From Desulfurococcales archaeon (GTDB taxonomy: Archaea; Thermoproteota; Thermoprotei_A; Sulfolobales; Ignisphaeraceae), in NCBI GenBank assembly GCA_028276605.1, contig JAPYWC010000005.1, forward strand, positions 1 through 18,205: 18,205 bases of DNA. Reading direction: 5' to 3'. Each line of letters starts with the position of its first letter. The stretch's first letter is position 1. A model generated the notes under the pieces. The model was not told the origin of the DNA. It did no database searches and saw nothing but the letters and a program-made list of their open reading frames with translations. The position numbers were made by a program, and so were the translations under genes. Positions 14,027-18,205 of the stretch are shown piece by piece.

Positions 14027-14424
14027 ATCTTACTTGCTAGGTAGCAGCAAGCTTAATGCCCATTATCCTCCTTATACTTGTGCGCCCTTTTCCACAGGAA
14101 CTAAGGGGGTCAGTAATACCACATAGGGTTTTAATCTATAATTGTTTGAAACTGATTGATTGTATGTACAGACCCTATTCTTACATGTGCAACTATGTTT
14201 TACACTATCTAGTACTACGAGATGATGATACAATGATTATGCATTATCGATAGGTCAATTCTATAATTTGGTTTGTATAAAGTATTATGAAAAGTAAAAT
14301 TAAGATAGTTTTCTTCTTCACAGGTACTGTACATTAATGATCTTAATTAAAGTGAAAAGTATGTGTATGTATATGGTGCATATGAACTGGTGGGGTCTGT
14401 CTGATTGTGGGAAATAAGTGGGCT
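14027..14424. other. AT-rich intergenic region with no recognised gene
   Basis: These 398 bp separate the 3' ends of rnpB (plus) and tiaS (minus). A 65-codon plus-strand frame (14056-14253) starts with ATG but has no SD and an unlikely composition, so I do not call it. There is an isolated C-box-like GATGATGA at 14221-14228 without a D box in range, and a palindromic TTAATTAA near 14343-14350 in AT-rich sequence. GT/AT-rich low-complexity sequence runs near 14360-14385. No tRNA, repeat array or conserved protein is visible. Confidence 0.6.
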
Positions 14425-15855
14425 CTACAGGAACTCGAGGGGTTCAATAATTTGTGTTGCATTGGTTACAGGTATTGGTGTGAACCTCCATAAATAGTGT
14501 TCTCTCCCATATCTTTCGATAGGCTTAATCAGGTGTTTCTGTGCGTGTGAGGGAGGTAGGTAGAGGCCGTGATTAAGGGTACGAATCTCGGTTGTGCAGT
14601 GAAGTACGGGATTAAGTATAGTTATGTTGCAGTGTTCGCATTCATAACCTTTGCCAATACCCTTTCTCTTCATTCTCCTGCCACATCGTGGACATGGTGG
14701 TGCTTTGCAATGCACCTTTCTGCTAATGCTTAGTAAAGCAATTTTCTCACCATGAAATACCTGTACACCATTCCACAATTTAACGTGTCCCTGCACCTCA
14801 ATAAGATCGCCAACATCAAGTTTGGATGCTATCTCAGTTAATTTGCTGGGCTTAAAAAACGCTACTAGGATCTCGCTAGTAGAGTCAAATACCTTTACCA
14901 ATACAGCACCGCCTTGAAGTATCTTAGGTGCTGAAACCACAACACCTCTTATCCTTCCAGTTCTGAAAGGTCTTAAAGAATCTATGGTTCTAGCAACTGC
15001 ATGGCTGTCTGTTCCTTGATTGGTTCTAAAGATGGTCCACGCAGCTATAGGTTCGCAAACCCTTATTACATGCAGTCCAATCCTCAATATTTCAGGGTCT
15101 TCACCTCTTATCCCATAGAGAACAGGGTCTGGACCGTGAGGTGCTATTAAGACTCTACCCTCATTATAGTCATAATTGTTAAAAGTGCTTCCTCTAGTTA
15201 ATTCATCGAAAAGCTTCACACTATTCTCATCAATACACCTATCCCTAGAGTACATCTTTCTGGATCTATATGTTAGTAATTCGTATGTGTAGTCAGATTC
15301 TTCATTAAGTATCCAAGTAATAGCTGCTAAAGCTCCTATAAGACCTCGCTTGTTGAATCTTTTAGAAAAAACAATACCTCTCCTACTAAGCTTTGAATAT
15401 AGATCCTGATCAATGAAAATAACGTCTGATACGGCTTTCCGATAAATCCATGCAAGACCATTTAATGCAGTGTGCTGTGCCACAACAAGTCCTGGTTCAA
15501 TACCTGTACTTTCCAGCTCAATACCCATCTTCCTCATATAGTCATCGATAAGCTCTTCAAGAATCTCCATAACGTTTTCAAGGTTCTCCACAATTTCACA
15601 AGGAAGTAGAATCCTTAGTGCTACAGCTCCATTTCCACGCGTTTTCCATGGTATGGAAGGGTTAAGCCTTACAAGGTTTGGGTAATCAAATAGCATAATA
15701 TTTTTTATTTTGTTAGCCAAAGAGTTGAGAAGATATGTTGCAAGATGTGTTGTACATCCACCTATATGTGAATCAAAATCGTCTAAACCTATGTCAATAG
15801 CACAAAAATTGGTGCTGTTATTCTCCATGGTTATGCAGATCTGTGCGTAGTACAT
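14425..15855 (-). CDS. tiaS: tRNA(Ile2) 2-agmatinylcytidine synthetase TiaS
   Basis: TiaS attaches agmatine to C34 of the CAU-anticodon tRNA-Ile so that it reads AUA instead of AUG. This 476-residue protein has the expected parts. The N-terminal kinase-like domain has GLDDFDSHIGGCTTHLA (23-39; most relatives have DDTDS). A central region carries GTDSHAV. An OB fold at about 300-375 contains GRIRGVVVSAPK and VGDLIEVQGHVKLW. A zinc ribbon follows at about 388-409 (CPRCG...CEHC), before a basic C-terminal segment. ATG 15855 overlaps the upstream stop as TAATG, supporting coupled translation. An internal ATG nine codons later (15828) would also give a sensible N-terminus, so the exact start is open. 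Confidence 0.93.
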   Translation of the reverse strand: MYYAQICITMENNSTNFCAIDIGLDDFDSHIGGCTTHLATYLLNSLANKIKNIMLFDYPNLVRLNPSIPWKTRGNGAVALRILLPCEIVENLENVMEILEELIDDYMRKMGIELESTGIEPGLVVAQHTALNGLAWIYRKAVSDVIFIDQDLYSKLSRRGIVFSKRFNKRGLIGALAAITWILNEESDYTYELLTYRSRKMYSRDRCIDENSVKLFDELTRGSTFNNYDYNEGRVLIAPHGPDPVLYGIRGEDPEILRIGLHVIRVCEPIAAWTIFRTNQGTDSHAVARTIDSLRPFRTGRIRGVVVSAPKILQGGAVLVKVFDSTSEILVAFFKPSKLTEIASKLDVGDLIEVQGHVKLWNGVQVFHGEKIALLSISRKVHCKAPPCPRCGRRMKRKGIGKGYECEHCNITILNPVLHCTTEIRTLNHGLYLPPSHAQKHLIKPIERYGREHYLWRFTPIPVTNATQIIEPLEFL

Positions 15856-16100
15856 TACTTTTTAGTAAACGATTCTACGACTACTAGGGTTATTGTTGAC
15901 CTAACCTTTGGGATTTTCCTAAGGGTTTCTGAAATCGCCTTTCTTAACTTTTCAACAGAATCAGCCTCAACTTCTGCCACTATATCGTAGATTCCATAAA
16001 CCATGTAAGCTTCTTTCACACTCTCAATGTTCTTCACTTCATTTAATACCTCCTCTTCCGCACCAACTTCTGTATTAATTAACACTATTGCTTTGGGCAT
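15855..16100 (-). CDS. Single-domain Lrp/AsnC-type ligand-binding (RAM) protein
   Basis: This 81-residue protein corresponds to the ligand-binding half of Lrp/AsnC regulators: a beta-alpha-beta-beta-alpha-beta pattern starting MPKAIVLINTEVGAEEEVL, with the typical VYGIYDIVAEVEADSVEKL and IPKVRSTITLVVVE. The DNA-binding helix-turn-helix is absent. Such stand-alone RAM (SMBD) proteins form dimers or higher rings and are thought to sense small molecules such as amino acids; the ligand here is unknown. Its stop and the tiaS start overlap (TAATG), so the two are translated together. A TATA-like ACTTTTATGCC near 16137-16147 suggests the pair has its own promoter downstream of tsr3. Confidence 0.88.
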   Translation of the reverse strand: MPKAIVLINTEVGAEEEVLNEVKNIESVKEAYMVYGIYDIVAEVEADSVEKLRKAISETLRKIPKVRSTITLVVVESFTKK

Positions 16101-16195
16101 CTAGGCTCACACAATTACTACTGCTAATGCTAGAGGCATAAAAGTCTCTATGTCAGATCCACGTCATCTGCTTAATTAAAGTAAAGTGCTGGTGT

Positions 16196-16771
16196 TTAGG
16201 ACTCATCATCGCTTTCAAGCATTTTGTGTAGCTTTGTCAAGATCCTTATGTCCTCTTTGAGTTCGGGGAAGAATAATTCACGTTGAATTTTCTCGACTTC
16301 TTCATCTGTTTTGGCCTCTGAATAAAGCTTTAGTGGAATGCTATTCAACTGAATAAATATGGGTCCCCATTTAAATAGAGAAGCAATCTTGTTTGCCTCC
16401 TCATTAAAGCCCATGATTATCAGTGCTGCTATCACAGCCTCAGCAGTACTTAGCCTAAACGGTTTTCCATAGTTCACGCTATTAGCGGCTAGCAGTATCG
16501 GTAAAACTCTTTGTTGTCCTCTACGTAGAGCCTTCAAGATTTTTACACCTCTTTTCCACGATACATCAATGGCTACAAGACCGCATCGCTCAGCATAGTA
16601 CCGATCAGCACGCTTTAGGTATGAAGTGGCGAAGGGGTTCAGAACCACTGAGCATGTCGGGATCTCCTTAAAGCTATACACCCTCTCTACAACACCATGC
16701 CTAAGCATCTTCTCAGCTGTACATGCATCTGGCGAATCCTCATAAGCTGTGTAGACCAGGATTTTAACCAC
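16196..16771 (-). CDS. tsr3: rRNA aminocarboxypropyltransferase Tsr3 (DUF367)
   Basis: Tsr3 adds the aminocarboxypropyl group of S-adenosylmethionine to a modified uridine of small-subunit rRNA. Family features are YTAYEDSPDACTAEKM near the N-terminus, VVLNPFATSYL, GLVAIDVSW, LPILLAANSVNYGKPFRLSTAEA and the helical C-terminal part. The frame extends to ATGs at 16786 and 16813. I chose the GTG at 16771 because a perfect SD, TGAGGTG (16779-16785), lies exactly 7 nt before it and because homologues begin right before the VKILVYTAYED strand. That gives 191 residues. The acidic tail (ESDDES) is common in short forms of the family. The gene reads in the same direction as the downstream Lrp-like/tiaS pair, 95 bp away. 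Confidence 0.9.
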   Translation of the reverse strand: MVKILVYTAYEDSPDACTAEKMLRHGVVERVYSFKEIPTCSVVLNPFATSYLKRADRYYAERCGLVAIDVSWKRGVKILKALRRGQQRVLPILLAANSVNYGKPFRLSTAEAVIAALIIMGFNEEANKIASLFKWGPIFIQLNSIPLKLYSEAKTDEEVEKIQRELFFPELKEDIRILTKLHKMLESDDES

Positions 16772-16778
16772 TCTTTTG

Positions 16779-16785
16779 CACCTCA
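16779..16785 (-). promoter_or_regulatory. Shine-Dalgarno site deciding the tsr3 start
   Basis: On the minus strand this reads TGAGGTG, complementary to the 3' end of archaeal 16S rRNA, with a 7-nt spacer to the GTG at 16771. It overlaps the ATG at 16786 and would be useless for the farther ATG at 16813. Confidence 0.7.
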
Positions 16786-16887
16786 TCTTGTTATTTTGGA
16801 AAATGCTAAACAAAGTAATATACCCAAATAGGTAATTTAGATAAACACTTAATATGCTGAGTCAACAAGTAAAAAAAACTATGAATA

Positions 16888-16961
16888 GGGCCCGTAGTCT
16901 AGCCTGGTAGGACGCCGCCCTCACAAGGCGGAGGTCCGGGGTTCAAATCCCCGCGGGCCCA
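16888..16961 (+). tRNA. tRNA-Val(CAC)
   Basis: The acceptor GGGCCCG pairs with CGGGCCC, with discriminator A. The anticodon stem CCGCC pairs with GGCGG around CTCACAA, anticodon CAC (Val, codon GUG). The T arm is CGGGG-TTCAAAT-CCCCG. There is no intron. After the discriminator only CC follows, so CCA is not fully encoded. It is identical to the tRNA-Val(GAC) at 4765-4838 apart from bases 34 and 37. A TATA-like ACTTAATATG lies at 16847-16856. Confidence 0.97.
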
Positions 16962-17123
16962 CCTTTTCAATGTTGCTACATCTTGTAACTACTGTTGGCA
17001 TCTTTATGTAATCTAATGCTTCATTTACTATTTGTAGTTCGCAAACGCCTTAGCTCTGAAAATAAAGAACTTTAAACAAATCTTGTAATGTTAAGTATAT
17101 GTTTAAGGTGCAGGTGATGGTGG

Positions 17124-17816
17124 TTGACTGATGTTTGTGAAAGGTTGTGGAGGTATATAGCAAACTTTAATGAAAGTCTGAAAAGCTTGAAGATTTTAGA
17201 CCCTTCTGCGCGTCGTATAGTTGATTTGGCAATGGCTTACTTCAGCGACTCGCGTTACTACTATGAGAAGGGAGACTGTGTAACAGGTATTGCAACAATT
17301 TCCTATGCTGAGGGTTTACTGGATGCTCTTCGCAGTCTTGGATTAATAGAGTGGAGCTGGGTTAAAGCAAAGGAGGTGAGAGTCTTCGCTGCAGGCTCAT
17401 TCGATGTTCTTCATCCAGGCCACATAGAGTTTCTTAAATGGGCTTCAATGCAAGGCAACAAGCTATTTGTTGTTGTTTCAAGAGATTCTAACTACATCAG
17501 GATTAAGGGTGTAGAACCCATTTTTAAAGATTTTGAGAGAGCAATTATTGTAGGGGCGTTACGCTACGTATATAAAGCTTTTGTTGGGTATGACGATTTT
17601 TTGAGATCTGTTGAGGAGGTTAAGCCGGACATCATTGCTTTAGGACCTGATCAGATCGATGTTGATGAGCTTGTAAGGGATTTGAGGAATAGAGGTATTG
17701 AGGCACATGTTGTAAAAATGCCTGAGAGGGTGTTAGGATACTCATCATCTAGTGTAAAGGAGAAGGTTTGTAATGTATGGTGTAGGGGTAGAGCTCAAAA
17801 TAGAAGTAGCGTTTAG
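17124..17816 (+). CDS. DUF357-nucleotidylyltransferase fusion (RibL/FAD-synthase-like)
   Basis: The protein has 230 residues in two domains. The N-terminal helical part (about 1-80; ERLWRYIANFNESLKSL, AMAYFSDSRYYYEKGD, TISYAEGLLDALRSLGL) resembles the archaeal DUF357 helical bundle. The C-terminal part (85-215) is a cytidylyltransferase-fold domain with AAGSFDVLHPGHIEFLKWA (HxGH, His97/His100), KPDIIALGPDQ (167-177) and GYSSSSVKEKV, the SSS-x-K/R nucleotide loop. The GPDQ segment recalls archaeal RibL, which makes FAD from FMN, so FAD synthase is the best guess; another nucleotidyl acceptor cannot be excluded. The start is TTG 17124, the only start after an in-frame TGA at 17115-17117, with an SD GGTGAT (17113-17118) 5 nt upstream. 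A Cys-containing basic tail (CNVWCRGRAQ) ends it. Its stop abuts the convergent neighbour. Confidence 0.82.
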   Translation: MTDVCERLWRYIANFNESLKSLKILDPSARRIVDLAMAYFSDSRYYYEKGDCVTGIATISYAEGLLDALRSLGLIEWSWVKAKEVRVFAAGSFDVLHPGHIEFLKWASMQGNKLFVVVSRDSNYIRIKGVEPIFKDFERAIIVGALRYVYKAFVGYDDFLRSVEEVKPDIIALGPDQIDVDELVRDLRNRGIEAHVVKMPERVLGYSSSSVKEKVCNVWCRGRAQNRSSV

Positions 17817-18205
17817 TTACATATTGTAGGCTAAGGTGTAGGAGTCTAGAATATTTGGTACAAGCACTACAGCCTCTTCTATTCCTAAGCTTTTCCCTCT
17901 TCTCTCTATCTCTCGCGCTAATGAGGTGACAGCCTTCTTTTCTCCGTGAACCAGAATAATCTTTGAAGGCTTTGGCTGTATATGCTTTATATAGTCAAGA
18001 AGTTGTGTCCTATCTGAGTGTCCTGAAAAGCCCTCTATTGCGTAAACCTCCATCTTTACCTTTACTATCTCAACCTTCCCTTGCTCATTTACAAAGGCTA
18101 TTTCCCTAGCTCCATCTCTTATTCTCCTACCTAAAGTCCCCTCTACTTGATAGTTTACAAAGATCATAGAGTTGTTTGGGTTTGGAGCCATAAGCTTAAA
18201 GTATT
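17817..18205 (-). CDS. aCPSF-type beta-CASP RNase, C-terminal part (probably FttA/aCPSF1)
   Basis: The frame stays open through the right window edge (codons for YFKL precede the first in-window Met), so only the last about 128 residues of a much longer protein are seen. They carry the final beta-CASP and metallo-beta-lactamase motifs of the CPSF73-like family: APNPNNSMIFVNYQVEGTLGR, then VYAIEGFSGHSDRTQLLDYI (the motif with its metal-binding His) and IILVHGEKKA (the last conserved His). Family members cut RNA endonucleolytically and trim 5' to 3'. aCPSF1/FttA terminates transcription in Archaea. The REIAFVNEQG-type linker and spacing favour aCPSF1, but without the N-terminal KH region this is not certain. 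The stop codon directly touches that of the convergent gene. Confidence 0.88.
   Translation of the reverse strand, partial: YFKLMAPNPNNSMIFVNYQVEGTLGRRIRDGAREIAFVNEQGKVEIVKVKMEVYAIEGFSGHSDRTQLLDYIKHIQPKPSKIILVHGEKKAVTSLAREIERRGKSLGIEEAVVLVPNILDSYTLAYNM

Noticed and set aside
13780..14028. Minus-strand 82-codon frame
   Set aside because: Entirely antisense to RNase P RNA; the open frame results from GC-rich structured RNA, with no family resemblance.
14221..14228. C-box-like GATGATGA, considered as a C/D box guide RNA
   Set aside because: No CTGA D box follows within about 60 nt on that strand, so no C/D fold is possible.
14056..14253. Plus-strand 65-codon frame after rnpB
   Set aside because: No SD, no promoter in a suitable place, unlikely composition and no recognisable family.

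Overview
The window looks like chromosomal core-gene DNA of a hyperthermophilic Thermoproteota (Crenarchaeota) archaeon, most like Desulfurococcales/Ignisphaera-type genomes; the genus is a guess. Supporting signs are genes for DNA topoisomerase VI, geranylgeranylglyceryl-phosphate synthase (ether lipids), deoxyhypusine synthase, Dph5, ribosomal protein L40e, Sec61-beta, TiaS, Tsr3 and an aCPSF-type nuclease, together with an archaeal RNase P RNA and two tRNA genes with introns at 37/38. Protein genes are AT-rich while the stable RNAs are very GC-rich. TATA-like boxes lie about 26 nt before probable transcription starts, and several genes have GGTGAT/GAGGTG Shine-Dalgarno (SD) sites. Layout, left to right: the 3' end of an unrecognised gene; an HD-domain phosphohydrolase followed 7 nt later by dph5; tRNA-Thr(GGT); on the minus strand, ribosomal protein L40e (55 aa) followed by a small polymerase-beta-fold nucleotidyltransferase-like protein; a plus-strand KH/NusA-like protein; a minus-strand cluster of tRNA-Val(GAC), tRNA-Cys(GCA, intron) and tRNA-Phe(GAA, intron); a minus-strand top6B-top6A operon; and a minus-strand, translationally coupled cluster of a tRNA-endonuclease-like subunit, hisS and deoxyhypusine synthase. 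Next come a divergent mtnA-type isomerase; convergent to it GGGP synthase and a small SWIM zinc-finger protein; then plus-strand Sec61-beta (57 aa) and RNase P RNA. After an AT-rich stretch of about 400 bp without a recognisable gene come minus-strand tiaS, a single-domain Lrp/AsnC-type protein and tsr3; then tRNA-Val(CAC), a DUF357-nucleotidylyltransferase fusion, and the 3' end of an aCPSF/FttA-type nuclease. The dominant theme is translation and RNA maturation: tRNA 5' processing (RNase P), intron removal (EndA-like subunit, with two intron-bearing tRNAs in the same window), tRNA-Ile2 decoding (TiaS), His-tRNA charging, rRNA modification (Tsr3), and modification of EF2 (Dph5) and aIF5A (deoxyhypusine synthase). 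I see no mobile element, CRISPR array, defence island or sign of recent transfer, and no convincing new multi-gene system. The points most worth a second look are an apparent single-base disruption at the start of the SWIM gene, the weak bulge-helix-bulge of the tRNA-Cys intron, a 16-codon ORF in the leader of the KH-protein gene, the near-identical tRNA-Val pair, and the zero-spacer convergent gene ends at 17816/17817.
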